Positions 41,911 through 50,680 of a stretch of 64,000 nucleotides of DNA are shown piece after piece; within the stretch, counting starts at the first letter, position 1, and every line of letters starts with the position of its first letter. The stretch lies in the NCBI RefSeq assembly GCF_006711645.1, contig NZ_CP041247.1:2480001-2544000 (forward strand), read 5' to 3'. The notes beneath the pieces were generated by a model. It was not told the origin of the DNA. It ran no database searches and was given only the letters and a program-made list of their open reading frames with translations. The position numbers were made by a program, and so were the translations under genes. The DNA is from Klebsiella electrica (GTDB lineage: Bacteria; Pseudomonadota; Gammaproteobacteria; Enterobacterales; Enterobacteriaceae).

Positions 41911-42933
41911 TTAACAAATCTTGATCGAGTCGCGGCCAATCCATTCGACCGGCAGACGGGTTTCTGCCGGGATATCTTTGTCGTTGTTCAGCAGGCGCAT
42001 CATGATGTTTACCGCGGTGCGGCCCAGTTCCCGGGCGGGCTGGCGGATAGTGGAAATCCGCGGTTGGGTGAAATCGGCATAGTTGGCGTCATCAAATCCG
42101 ACTAACGACAGCGCCTCCGGCGCCTGTAGTCCGCGGGCGCGCAGTCCGTCAAGCAGGCCAAGTACCAGATAGTCGCTGGCGGCAAAGACGGCGGTAGGGC
42201 GCTGCGACTGGCTAAACAGGTACTGCAGCGCCTGTTGACCGAACTCGCGCTGATAGTCGCCGTACATCACCCATTCAGGGGGCCAGATCAGACCGGCCTG
42301 CTCCATGGCGGTGCAGAAGCCCTGGTAGCGTTCGCGGACGCTCATCAGCTTGTCCGGCCCGCCGACGAAAGCGATATGGCGATGTCCGGCGGCGATCAGT
42401 TTTTCGGTGGCGATGCGTCCACCCTGGACGTTATCGGCAAACACTTTAGGCACCTTGCTGCCGGGAATATCCTCATCCAGCAGCACAATACGCTCGTGAC
42501 GCTGGATCTCTTTGCGCAGCAGGCCGTTATCGGGGCGGTTAGTCGTGAACAACAGCCCATCGACCTGGCAGGTATCCAGCCAGCGAATAAACTGACACTC
42601 TTTTTCCGGGTTATTGCGGGTAATACACAGAACGAGGCTGTAGCCGTTGGCCGAGGCGGCCTCTTCGGCGGCATCGGCCAGTTCGGCGAAGAAGGGGTTG
42701 GTGATATCGGGTAGCACCAGGCCAAGGGTTTCGCTGCCGCCTTTGCTCAGACGGCGTGCGAGGCTATTACCGCGATAGTCCAGTTCGTGGATCGCCGTTT
42801 CGATGCGGTCGATGGTGTCCTGCGGCAGCACGATACTGTTGTTCATATAGCGCGACAGGGTAGCCTTCGACAGGCCCGCCAGCTTTGCCACGTCGGATAG
42901 TAATACGCGTTTTATACTCATTTCCTGCGCCAT
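41911..42933 (-). CDS. LacI-family transcriptional regulator
   Basis: A 340-residue repressor. The helix-turn-helix lies at residues about 9-32 (V-L-L-S-D-V-A-K-L-A-G-L-S-K-A-T-L-S-R-Y), with M-N-N-S-I-V-L-P as the hinge helix region instead of the more usual V-N-x-x-x-x-V. The rest is a periplasmic-binding-protein-like sensor. Two identical operators lie directly downstream, before the ABC operon, so it probably represses that operon and perhaps the divergent binding protein gene. A start at 42921 (M-S-I-K-R) is possible. Confidence 0.92.
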   Translation of the reverse strand: MAQEMSIKRVLLSDVAKLAGLSKATLSRYMNNSIVLPQDTIDRIETAIHELDYRGNSLARRLSKGGSETLGLVLPDITNPFFAELADAAEEAASANGYSLVLCITRNNPEKECQFIRWLDTCQVDGLLFTTNRPDNGLLRKEIQRHERIVLLDEDIPGSKVPKVFADNVQGGRIATEKLIAAGHRHIAFVGGPDKLMSVRERYQGFCTAMEQAGLIWPPEWVMYGDYQREFGQQALQYLFSQSQRPTAVFAASDYLVLGLLDGLRARGLQAPEALSLVGFDDANYADFTQPRISTIRQPARELGRTAVNIMMRLLNNDKDIPAETRLPVEWIGRDSIKIC

Positions 42934-43278
42934 TTCTGCCAGAATTGGCTATCTGTAACATAGTTAAGCGCGGTGGATACAGCAATTTCTCTGCACACAG
43001 AGGCCCGAAATAAATGCTTGACAAATTTTAAATGGCGGAGAATTGTATAGGCAGTTTACCGCATCATCCGGGAAGTCATTCCCAACCCCGTTTAACTCAT
43101 TCCAGTCGCGCACCGACACGGACCGGTTGCCGGAATGAAATTAAGCAGGTATCCGCCGAACGGTCGATGATTGTTCTGGCCATATAGACGATATTTGCCC
43201 GCCAAAAAAATAATCCTTCTGCGTTCGCATGCGGCGCGGAACTCTGCTGGCTATCAACGATTCCCGACGAGGATAATG
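42934..43278. other. Control region between the LacI gene and the binding protein gene
   Basis: About 345 bases without a gene. A TTGACA at 43018-43023 followed by TTGTATA-like sequence near 43043-43049 is a possible promoter for the binding protein gene. A half operator (GTTTAC) lies near 43055; no full palindrome like O1 or O2 is seen. Confidence 0.5.
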
Positions 43279-44232
43279 ATGATGTTATTTAACACCGGAA
43301 AACTGCGTTTTATTGCTGTCGCAACAACAATGCTGGCATCTGTGAGCTTTATTTCTGCCGCCAGCGCTGCAGCTCCAACCTATGCGCTGGTACAAATCAA
43401 TCAGCAGGCGCTGTTTTTTAATCTGATGAATAAAGGCGCGCAGGATGCCGCAAAAGCCAGTGGTAAGGATTTAGTGATTTTTAACTCTAACGATAATCCC
43501 GTTGCACAAAACGACGCGATTGAAAACTATATTCAGCAAGGTGTTAAAGGCATTCTGGTTGCCGCTATTGACGTTAACGGAATTATGCCGGCGGTAAAAG
43601 AAGCCGCCGCCGCTCACATTCCCGTGATTGCGATTGATGCCGTATTACCGGCCGGGCCTCAGGCGGCTCAGGTTGGCGTGGATAATATCGAGGGCGGCAG
43701 AATTATTGGAAAATACTTTGTTGATTACGTGCAGAAAGAGATGGGCGGCCAGGCGCGACTGGGGATTGTCGGCGCGCTGAACTCGGCCATTCAGAACCAG
43801 CGGCAGAAAGGGTTTGAAGAGACGCTGAAAAGCAATCCGAAAATTACCATCGCCAATGTCGTCGACGGGCAGAACGTACAGGATAAAGCAATGACCGCGG
43901 CGGAGAACCTGATTACCGGCAACCCCGATCTGACAGCGATCTATGCCACTGGCGAACCCGCTCTGCTGGGCGCTATCGCCGCCGTGGAAAACCAGGGGCG
44001 GCAGAAAGATATTAAAGTCTTTGGCTGGGATCTGACGGCGAAGGCGATTTCCGGTATTGACGGCGGCTACGTCACCGCCGTTCTGCAGCAGGACCCGGAA
44101 AAGATGGGGGCCGAAGCCCTGAAGGCGCTGAACAGCATCACCTCCGGCAAAACCGTACCGAAAACCATTCTGGTTCCGGCTACGGTGGTGACCAAAGCGA
44201 ACGTGGATAGCTACCGTTCGCTGTTCAAGTAG
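43279..44232 (+). CDS. Sugar ABC transporter substrate-binding protein (RbsB-like)
   Basis: A 317-residue periplasmic binding protein. The signal peptide covers residues 1 to about 29 (ending A-S-A-A-A). The mature part begins Y-A-L-V-Q-I-N-Q-Q-A-L-F-F and shows family motifs N-S-N-D-N-P near 64, D-N-I-E-G-G near 131 and Y-A-T-G-E-P near 215. Two to three ATG codons in a row leave the exact start open; 43279 has GAGG six bases upstream. It is encoded apart from the permease and ATPase, on the other side of the LacI gene, and would feed them. Its stop is one base from that of the convergent kinase gene. Confidence 0.9.
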   Translation: MMLFNTGKLRFIAVATTMLASVSFISAASAAAPTYALVQINQQALFFNLMNKGAQDAAKASGKDLVIFNSNDNPVAQNDAIENYIQQGVKGILVAAIDVNGIMPAVKEAAAAHIPVIAIDAVLPAGPQAAQVGVDNIEGGRIIGKYFVDYVQKEMGGQARLGIVGALNSAIQNQRQKGFEETLKSNPKITIANVVDGQNVQDKAMTAAENLITGNPDLTAIYATGEPALLGAIAAVENQGRQKDIKVFGWDLTAKAISGIDGGYVTAVLQQDPEKMGAEALKALNSITSGKTVPKTILVPATVVTKANVDSYRSLFK

Positions 44233-44233
44233 G

Positions 44234-45106
44234 TCAGTGGGCGCCGCCCGTGGCTAACAGGGCGGCGAGTTCCTGGGCGTCGGGAAACGCGCTGAGCGTA
44301 CCCCGGCGGCTAACGGTAATGGCGGCCGCCCGGCTGGCATGCGTCAACGCCAGACCATCCGGCGCCACGCCGCGCAGGATAGCGGATGCCAGCATCACGG
44401 CGAGGAACGTGTCGCCCGCGCCGGTGGTATCCAGCGCTGCGGCGGGGACGGCGGGGCAAAACTGGCGCTGCCCCTCGCGGATAAGCCAGGCGCCTGCCGC
44501 GCCCTCGGTAATGACTAAGGTTTTGACGCCGTAAGGTTGCAGCAGCTCGGCCTCTGATTCATTGACTACCGCGATATCGATAAGCGGCCACAGATGGCAA
44601 AAGTCAGGATTAACGGGTGAGGGATTGAAGACCGTTGTCATACCGCGAGTTTTGCCGTACTGGAATAGCGCCCGCGTTTTCTCCAGGGAGAAATTGCCCT
44701 GCTGTAGCAGAATATCGCCTGCGGCGGCCTTCGCCAGGTGCGGCATAATATCATCAAGGCCGAATGTATCGGCAGCGGCGGTGGTGGTAATGATGGCATT
44801 GTCGCCATCGGCACTATTTAAAATAATCGAGGTATCGCTATGTTGGTTAAAATGGCTGTCGGGTAGTAGCGTCAGCGCTTCATTTTTTATCCGTTGGCGA
44901 ATCCAGGTTCCGTTGCTGTCATTTCCCGTGGCGGCAATTAAATGCGTTTCTATTCCACAGCGAGATAATATAATCGCCTGATTCGCGCCTTTACCGCCGA
45001 TATCCTGCGAAACTTTAACGCCGTGAATTGACGAGCCTTTTTTCGGTATATCCGGAATGGACCAGGTTTCATCTACGGTAATATTACCGGTAACGTAAAC
45101 ACGCAT
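44234..45106 (-). CDS. PfkB/ribokinase-family sugar kinase
   Basis: A 290-residue kinase. N-terminal G-G-K-G-A-N-Q-A near residue 37 is the ribokinase substrate and lid motif, and C-terminal D-T-T-G-A-G-D-T-F near 226 holds the catalytic Asp and the anion hole. It would phosphorylate the sugar or nucleoside brought in by the adjacent ABC importer. It lies on the minus strand, convergent with the binding-protein gene and divergent from the BtpA-like gene (17-base gap). Confidence 0.9.
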   Translation of the reverse strand: MRVYVTGNITVDETWSIPDIPKKGSSIHGVKVSQDIGGKGANQAIILSRCGIETHLIAATGNDSNGTWIRQRIKNEALTLLPDSHFNQHSDTSIILNSADGDNAIITTTAAADTFGLDDIMPHLAKAAAGDILLQQGNFSLEKTRALFQYGKTRGMTTVFNPSPVNPDFCHLWPLIDIAVVNESEAELLQPYGVKTLVITEGAAGAWLIREGQRQFCPAVPAAALDTTGAGDTFLAVMLASAILRGVAPDGLALTHASRAAAITVSRRGTLSAFPDAQELAALLATGGAH

Positions 45107-45123
45107 AGTGTTCCCTTAACAGG

Positions 45124-45978
45124 ATGGATAAGATGGTTGCTATCTCAGCAGAAAAAACGAATGCAATACAAGCTATTTTTTCACGTAGTAAAGCCGTTAT
45201 CGGTGTTATTCATTGCGATCCGTTTCCCGGCGCGCCTAAATACCGAGGGAAATCAGTTTCTGATATTGTTGAACGTGCGCTTCGCGATGCGGATAATTAT
45301 GTTTCTGGCGGCGTTCACGGTCTGATTATTGAAAACCACGGCGATATTCCCTTTTCCAAACCTGAAGATATCGGTCATGAAACCTCAGCGCTGATGGCGG
45401 TGATTACCGAGAAAGTCCGCGAGCGTTTTGGTGTACCGCTGGGGATTAACGTCCTGGCTAACGCTGCGATTCCGGCGATGGCTATCGCCCTGGCGGGCGG
45501 GGCCGATTTCGTCCGCGTCAATCAGTGGGCCAATGCTTATATCGCCAACGAAGGATTTATTGAAGGGGCGGCGGCTAAGGCGCTGCGCTATCGCAGTATG
45601 CTGCGTGCTGAACATATTCGCGTCTTCGCCGATAGCCACGTTAAGCACGGTAGTCATGCCATCGTTGCCGATCGTTCGATTCAGGAACTGACTCGCGACG
45701 TGGACTTTTTCGAGGCCGACGCGGTGATTGCCACCGGCCAGCGCACCGGCGATAGCGCCACGATGGCGGAAATTGATGAGATTCGCGCGGCGACAGCGTT
45801 ACCGTTGCTGGTGGGCTCGGGGGTGACGCCGGCCAACGTCCGCCAGATCCTCGGACGGACTCAGGGGGTCATTGTGGCCAGCACCATGAAGGTTGACGGC
45901 GTCTGGTGGAACGATGTTGAACTGGCCCGAGTACAGCATTTTATGTCGGTCGCTCAGGCTGCGCTGGAGGAGGCATAA
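45124..45978 (+). CDS. BtpA/SgcQ-family protein
   Basis: A 284-residue TIM-barrel protein of the BtpA family. Visible motifs: I-G-V-I-H-C-D-P-F-P-G-A-P near residue 21-33, G-G-V-H-G-L-I-I-E-N-H-G-D near 56-68, V-N-V-L-A-N-A near 105, F-A-D-S-H-V-K-H near 167, and G-S-G-V-T-P-A-N near 232 (phosphate loop). E. coli SgcQ, of unknown activity, belongs here. The phosphate loop suggests a phosphorylated substrate, which would suit the kinase next door. Its stop overlaps the start of the TenA-like gene. Confidence 0.87.
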   Translation: MDKMVAISAEKTNAIQAIFSRSKAVIGVIHCDPFPGAPKYRGKSVSDIVERALRDADNYVSGGVHGLIIENHGDIPFSKPEDIGHETSALMAVITEKVRERFGVPLGINVLANAAIPAMAIALAGGADFVRVNQWANAYIANEGFIEGAAAKALRYRSMLRAEHIRVFADSHVKHGSHAIVADRSIQELTRDVDFFEADAVIATGQRTGDSATMAEIDEIRAATALPLLVGSGVTPANVRQILGRTQGVIVASTMKVDGVWWNDVELARVQHFMSVAQAALEEA

Positions 45979-46622
45979 TGGAAGCGTTTAGCGATCGCCT
46001 GCTGCGCGAACATCAGCAGGTCTGGCAGGTGATGCAGCGGCACCGTTTTGTGGTGGATATTGAACAGGATCGTCTGCCGACAACCGTATTCGACCGCTAT
46101 CTGGTGTTTGAGGGCAACTTTGTCGCCACGGCCATCGCCATTTTTGCCCTCGGGGTCAGCAAGGCGCCGCATATTCAGCAGCAGCGCTGGCTAATCGGCG
46201 TACTGAATGCCCTGGTCGACACGCAGATGGCATGGTTTGAACAGGTGTTGACAGCACGGCAGATCAATCCTGCGGATTATCCCGACGATTTGCCCGGCGT
46301 GCAGCGCTTTCGCGACGGCATGCTGCGGATGGCCCGACAGGGCAGCTATGAGCAGATAATGACTATGATGTTCGCGGCGGAATGGATGTACTACTGCTGG
46401 TGCCGACGGGCGAGCGAACAGCGCCAGAGCGATGCTGATATTCGCCGCTGGGTGGAAATGCATGCTGAAGAGGCGTTTTTCCAGCAGGCGAGTTGGCTGA
46501 AGGGTGAACTGGATCGGTGCGCCAGCGTAATGAGTGACAGTGAGAAGCAGGCGCTGTCGGCGCTTTACGGCGAGGTGCTGCAGTGGGAAATTGACTTCCA
46601 TAGCGCAGCTTATGAGGATTAG
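45978..46622 (+). CDS. TenA-family protein (thiaminase II-like)
   Basis: A 214-residue all-helical protein. The TenA pattern is seen in the Y-L-V-F-E-G-N-F near residue 40, M-A-W-F-E near 82, and the A-A-E-W-M-Y-Y-C-W-C near 130-139, where a Cys would be the nucleophile. TenA enzymes hydrolyse thiamine breakdown products such as aminopyrimidines; relatives have other substrates. It starts within the stop of the BtpA-like gene (ATAATGG), so they are translated together. Its position in a sugar-uptake island is unusual. Confidence 0.83.
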   Translation: MEAFSDRLLREHQQVWQVMQRHRFVVDIEQDRLPTTVFDRYLVFEGNFVATAIAIFALGVSKAPHIQQQRWLIGVLNALVDTQMAWFEQVLTARQINPADYPDDLPGVQRFRDGMLRMARQGSYEQIMTMMFAAEWMYYCWCRRASEQRQSDADIRRWVEMHAEEAFFQQASWLKGELDRCASVMSDSEKQALSALYGEVLQWEIDFHSAAYED

Positions 46623-46984
46623 CCACAGGATAAACAAGGGGGGCCTGAAACGGCGCCCCTGTATGCGCTCAACATTATCGCCAGCGTGGATACGGGTAAT
46701 CTCCATTCTTCAGGCGACGGATGAAATATCAGGAGCCATTGCAGAGCGTGTTGTTAAACGACACGATAATAATGGCAGATGTCTGCCTGGCGCGGTGAGT
46801 TCACCGAGGGAGATAACGCGCAGATTCTCAGGTTGATCAACAATAACGACAGCATAAGTCAGGACGGGGTAAAAAAGGGGGAACGTGTTGAATCGTTAAA
46901 AGATTTCTCTGCCTGATGATGCTTTTTACGCCTTTTTATGGCACAACATTCCCCTGAGATAAATGCTTTGCGTACAGGTATTCC
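46623..46984. other. Intergenic stretch with a doubtful 45-codon frame
   Basis: About 360 bases between TenA and the AraC-type gene. A frame from ATG 46779 to TGA 46916 encodes 45 residues (M-S-A-W-R-G-E-F at the start), without a clear binding site or known relative. It may be a gene fragment or chance. Otherwise nothing is seen. Confidence 0.4.
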
Positions 46985-48007
46985 ATGCCGGCCATTCCCT
47001 TTCCCTGGTACACCCTGTCTATTTTGCTTATTTTACTGTTGAAGGTTTGCCGGCAGCGTCCCGCAGGCTATCGCAACAGCGCGATTTTTATTGCGGGCTG
47101 TTCGCTGCTGGTCTTGATGTCAGCCTTGCGCTGGCAGTTTGACCTTATTCAACTGCGCCAGTTGCAGTCTGTCATGGCGATCACTCTGCCACCGTTGGCC
47201 TGGCACTGCTTTGCCTGCTTTACAGAACAGCGCTTGCAGCAAAAAATTGCCGCTTTTGTGGGACCGCCGACGCTGGCTCTGGCGCTGAACCTTATTGCTC
47301 CGCAAACCACGGATGTGGTGCTGATGCTGCTCTATATCGGCTACGGTTGTGCCCTGATTCGAACGGCACTGCGGGGGAGCGATACGTTTATTTTCAGGCG
47401 ACTTAGCGATAGTGCTGCAACGTCATCGCTCGCTTTTATCGCGGGGGGCTTCCTCTGTTTTTCCGGACTGACCGATCTGGCCATCGCGCTCAATTTCCAT
47501 TTTTATCAGGGCCGGCAGGCGCCGCAACTGGTCGCAATCTCGCAGGCTATTCTGCTGCCATTTGTCTGTTTTGCCATTGTCGGTAGTAGCCGTCCGTCGC
47601 TCCCGGCCGCGGAGCCGGTTTTGCCCGCCGAAGCGAGTACAGAGAACAATAGTGACGCGTTTCTCGCGACTTATCAGCAGGTCAACACGTTGATAAGCGA
47701 GCAGAATTTGTATCTGAATCCCGACCTGACGCTGAATGTGCTGGCGAGAAAAACCGGGGTCCCCGCGCGCCAGATTTCAAAAGCGGTGAACCTGACGCGC
47801 GGCTGCAATGTCTCACAATGGATCAACGGCTTGCGCATCGACTATGCGCAGCAGCTTCTACGCAACACCACCCTGCCGGTAACGGAAGTGATGCTGGAGG
47901 CGGGTTTTGCCACCAAATCAAACTTTCATCGCGAGTTTCTTCGTATCAGCGGTATGACCCCGACGGATTACCGCCGGACAGCGGTTGAAAGTCGAGGGCC
48001 TGATTGA
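46985..48007 (+). CDS. AraC-family regulator with N-terminal membrane domain
   Basis: A 340-residue protein. Residues 1-200 hold about six hydrophobic spans, a sensor-like membrane domain. The C-terminal 100 residues are a double helix-turn-helix: L-N-V-L-A-R-K-T-G-V-P-A-R-Q-I-S-K-A-V near 250, and V-T-E-V-M-L-E-A-G-F-A-T-K-S-N-F-H-R-E-F near 300, followed by G-M-T-P-T-D-Y-R. Membrane-bound AraC proteins usually sense an outside signal. The end overlaps the end of the convergent hydrolase gene by about 60 bases, an unusually long tail overlap; the hydrolase may be its target. Confidence 0.88.
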   Translation: MPAIPFPWYTLSILLILLLKVCRQRPAGYRNSAIFIAGCSLLVLMSALRWQFDLIQLRQLQSVMAITLPPLAWHCFACFTEQRLQQKIAAFVGPPTLALALNLIAPQTTDVVLMLLYIGYGCALIRTALRGSDTFIFRRLSDSAATSSLAFIAGGFLCFSGLTDLAIALNFHFYQGRQAPQLVAISQAILLPFVCFAIVGSSRPSLPAAEPVLPAEASTENNSDAFLATYQQVNTLISEQNLYLNPDLTLNVLARKTGVPARQISKAVNLTRGCNVSQWINGLRIDYAQQLLRNTTLPVTEVMLEAGFATKSNFHREFLRISGMTPTDYRRTAVESRGPD

Positions 48008-49004
48008 GGAAGGCGCTGATATCCCGGGCGAGCTGACGGTGAATCGCGGCGCGGCTCCGGATGCCGCCATCCTGGCAGACAATCTCTTCGCCCGGCTCTT
48101 TTTCCGCGATTAATGCCATCGCACCCGGTTTGCACTGCTGCATAAAACTAAAGTGTGTGGCCCCTTCGACATTCACTACCCGCCTTACCGCGGCAGGGAG
48201 ATATTCCGCCAGGTAGCCCGACTCCAGCCTGGCGGGTAGCTCATCGCTGTCCGCCTGAGCCGCCATAATCAGCACCGGCACTGCAATCTGAGAAAGTGAT
48301 TCTGGCGTGAATCCGCGGGCCAGGCCCAGATCGAGTGAGACAACGGCTTTGATTGCCGGATCGCCTTCGTTTGCTGCCAGTCGCCCGCCAGCGTCATCAA
48401 TACCCAGCGTCTGAATTAACTTGCAGGCGGACAGCCTGGCATGTGTCCGGCAATCATGCTGAAAGCGAGCGGCGTCAAAGCGCGCCCCCGCCAGTTCAAG
48501 TACCGTCCAGCCGCCGAGAGAGTGTCCGGCTGCGGCTATGCGCTGCGTATCGACTTTTCCGGCAAGGTAGGGGGTAGTGATAATTTTCATCATTGCCCGT
48601 TGGAGATCCTGCGGGCGGCGCCAGAGTTCCTTCGCATCCTGCGGCCGCTTGTTAAATGTTGTCGTGCCGGGATGATCGACCGCCGCCACAATATAGCCCT
48701 GAGCCGCCATTTTCGTCGCCAGCCAGTTCAGGTTGCGCCAGTTGCCGCCATAGCCGTGAGAAAGCAGAAGCAGCGGATGCTCGCCCGCTTCCGGCGCCGC
48801 ATCGCGCAGCGCAGAGGTGCCGTAAAAGGCAATATTGTCACCCACCTTTTCCGGCGAGCCGGTTGCCGAGGTGGGATACCAGATAGCGATATTGAGAGGG
48901 CGGGAGCTAGCCTCGTGGATATTCAACTGGCGAAAAGCCGTGTTGGCATACGATGCGACGCTAAAGAGAAGAGAAAAAAGAAAGCAACAAAGGGGCCGTA
49001 ACAT
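47946..49004 (-). CDS. Secreted alpha/beta hydrolase (PAF acetylhydrolase/dienelactone hydrolase-like)
   Basis: A 352-residue protein with a signal peptide (residues 1-20, ending A-S-Y-A-N). The catalytic Ser is in G-H-S-L-G-G near residue 162, the oxyanion region in L-L-L-S-H-G-Y-G-G near 80-88, an Asp in M-A-A-Q-A-D near 252, and the His in A-T-H-F-S-F near 284. The family includes lipases and PAF acetylhydrolases. It would act in the periplasm. Convergent with the AraC-type gene, with overlapping ends. Confidence 0.82.
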   Translation of the reverse strand: MLRPLCCFLFSLLFSVASYANTAFRQLNIHEASSRPLNIAIWYPTSATGSPEKVGDNIAFYGTSALRDAAPEAGEHPLLLLSHGYGGNWRNLNWLATKMAAQGYIVAAVDHPGTTTFNKRPQDAKELWRRPQDLQRAMMKIITTPYLAGKVDTQRIAAAGHSLGGWTVLELAGARFDAARFQHDCRTHARLSACKLIQTLGIDDAGGRLAANEGDPAIKAVVSLDLGLARGFTPESLSQIAVPVLIMAAQADSDELPARLESGYLAEYLPAAVRRVVNVEGATHFSFMQQCKPGAMALIAEKEPGEEIVCQDGGIRSRAAIHRQLARDISAFLNQALDFQPLSGGNPSGSYR

Positions 49005-49452
49005 AACGATCTCCGGTAAGTAAACAGAGACGCATTGTGGTCACAAACGCCCGGTTGATGCGTCCTGAAACGCGATCGAGGACCTTTTTTGCGGTGTTTG
49101 CGGCAGGGGGCGACTGGCAAATGTGCTAAGGGCGTGGCACCGCATACATCTCTGGGCGCGTTATCAGAAGCCAGCGGCAAAGCGCAGGCACGATAAGATC
49201 AGTCTGGATATCGCAAGGCTGCCACTCACCATGGTTCGTAGATTTGCCACAGACGTAGTTTAGGCCCTTCATTCGGTCCCCGGAATGCCGCTAATAACTC
49301 TTTGAACCACGATACCGACCCGTTGTTCAGTAATAACTGTTCGGTATTTTTATCTGCTCTCGCTCAAAACTGCCTGTCTGCCGGGCAAACAGGCATAACG
49401 TATGATATTTCCCGTTTCGCGGCGAACCCCATAGGCTCCACACATTAAAATA
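49005..49452. other. Intergenic stretch containing a gene remnant
   Basis: About 450 bases. It holds the promoter of the hydrolase gene and, at 49226-49360 on the minus strand, the remnant described separately. No further gene is seen. Confidence 0.5.
49226..49360 (-). pseudogene. C-terminal remnant of an unknown gene
   Basis: A start-less frame of about 44 codons on the minus strand, ending in TGA at 49226-49228, reads like real protein: L-L-L-N-N-G-S-V-S-W-F-K-E-L-L, then G-P-K-L-R-L-W-Q-I-Y-E-P-W. A stop precedes it in frame. I cannot name the parent gene. Confidence 0.3.
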
Positions 49453-50367
49453 TTAACTTAATTCCGTGTTGGCTCTGGGGAGTCGCCACATCTCACCCAG
49501 GATAGTATCCCACTGAGCAGGATTAATAATCAGTTTCCCCCTGCGTGGACTAAGCGTAATTTCGCTAAAATAAATGGTATCGCGCAGCAGCATGAGATCT
49601 ACCCGACAGTAATCAATATCGTTTGCCAGCTCCTGCGCGGAGGCTATTGCCTGATGTAACGCCTGGGGTTCGGGGACCTCATAGGGTGTACTTGGGTACT
49701 CCATTTGGAAAGGCAGCAACTGCCAGTAACGATCAAAAACATTAATATACTCTTTGCCATCAGCGTCCATGAAGTCAGCTTCAATAAAACCAACGGAACC
49801 ATGGAAGCAATGTAATCTTAGCATCTCCGGGGTTATCTCTCTTTTTCCGTGCGAAAATAAATCAATGTAGCTTTCGCAGAGTATCACCGGGGGAATGTGC
49901 TTGTACTGCCACTCCCTGGTGCGGTAATACATATTTTTCTTCAGCGCAGAATTTAACTGGCGCAAGGCTCTGGGGACGTTAAATGTATATTTATCCAGAC
50001 AGATGATAGTACTACCGCTGTCATGGTTGCATTTCAGAACGAATTTGTCTGGTAATTGACTGAAGTCTATTTCATTCACGTTTCTGTAAATACCAAGCAG
50101 CGGAACGGTTTTTATATGTTGGCTACGAGCATCAATGTACTCGCGAACCGCTAATTTATCCGCTAACAGGGTATAAAGTGGGTTGTGGTCGTAAATCATA
50201 CGGTGACATATTTTTTCATTCAGAGTAACCGGATGCTTCAAGTCGGGACGGGATCCGTAAATTCTCTGAAGTCGTCCGGCATGAAAACGCCTGTCGCTTA
50301 TAATATAAGAGCGTAATTTTTTAATCTGATACTCAGAGTATTTTAAGAGTGCATTAAACTTGTTCAT
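49453..50367 (-). CDS. TupA-like ATP-grasp family protein
   Basis: A 304-residue protein matching the TupA-like ATP-grasp family: R-H-A-like start, L-N-E-K-I-C-H near residue 49, D-K-L-A-V-R-E-Y near 69 (the lid region), F-V-L-K-C-N-H-D-S-G near 108 (nucleotide loop), and Y-C-R-V-D-L-M near 258 with F-S-E-I-T-L near 272 carrying acidic metal ligands. Family members sit in polysaccharide clusters and may ligate amino acids to teichuronic or surface polymers. Here it stands alone next to a two-component system on the other strand. GGAGG is seven bases before the ATG. Confidence 0.85.
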   Translation of the reverse strand: MNKFNALLKYSEYQIKKLRSYIISDRRFHAGRLQRIYGSRPDLKHPVTLNEKICHRMIYDHNPLYTLLADKLAVREYIDARSQHIKTVPLLGIYRNVNEIDFSQLPDKFVLKCNHDSGSTIICLDKYTFNVPRALRQLNSALKKNMYYRTREWQYKHIPPVILCESYIDLFSHGKREITPEMLRLHCFHGSVGFIEADFMDADGKEYINVFDRYWQLLPFQMEYPSTPYEVPEPQALHQAIASAQELANDIDYCRVDLMLLRDTIYFSEITLSPRRGKLIINPAQWDTILGEMWRLPRANTELS

Positions 50368-50603
50368 TATTCCTCCATTAAGTTATGAACACTTGCGGTA
50401 AAATTGACGCTCACGGCGGCAGGCGCAACGTCAGGAACAAACAACGTCAACAGCAGAGGAAGGGACAGGTGCGAGGTGAGCGCTACCCGATGTGCTATGT
50501 GTGTGGTTTTGGCGGAACCCAGGGCCGCAGCCGAGGTCCGGTGTCGTGGCTTGAGCTGCACAAATGACGAATAGTTAAACATGCGCAATTCCTGATGAAT
50601 CAA
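50367..50603 (-). CDS. Possible short leader protein coupled to the TupA-like gene
   Basis: A 78-residue frame whose stop overlaps the ATG of the TupA-like gene (TAATG), with the downstream gene's Shine-Dalgarno in its last codons. The C-terminal half has a hydrophobic segment (S-L-P-L-L-L-T-L-F-V) near residue 47. It may be translated and coupled to the next gene; a chance frame is equally possible. No family recognised. Confidence 0.25.
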   Translation of the reverse strand: MIHQELRMFNYSSFVQLKPRHRTSAAALGSAKTTHIAHRVALTSHLSLPLLLTLFVPDVAPAAVSVNFTASVHNLMEE

Positions 50604-50680
50604 AACGAGCGCAGTATCTAAAAAACTATGTCAGGATGTTGTTAAGTTTGTCGGTCTATTTTTCAAGGTACTCATCGTTT

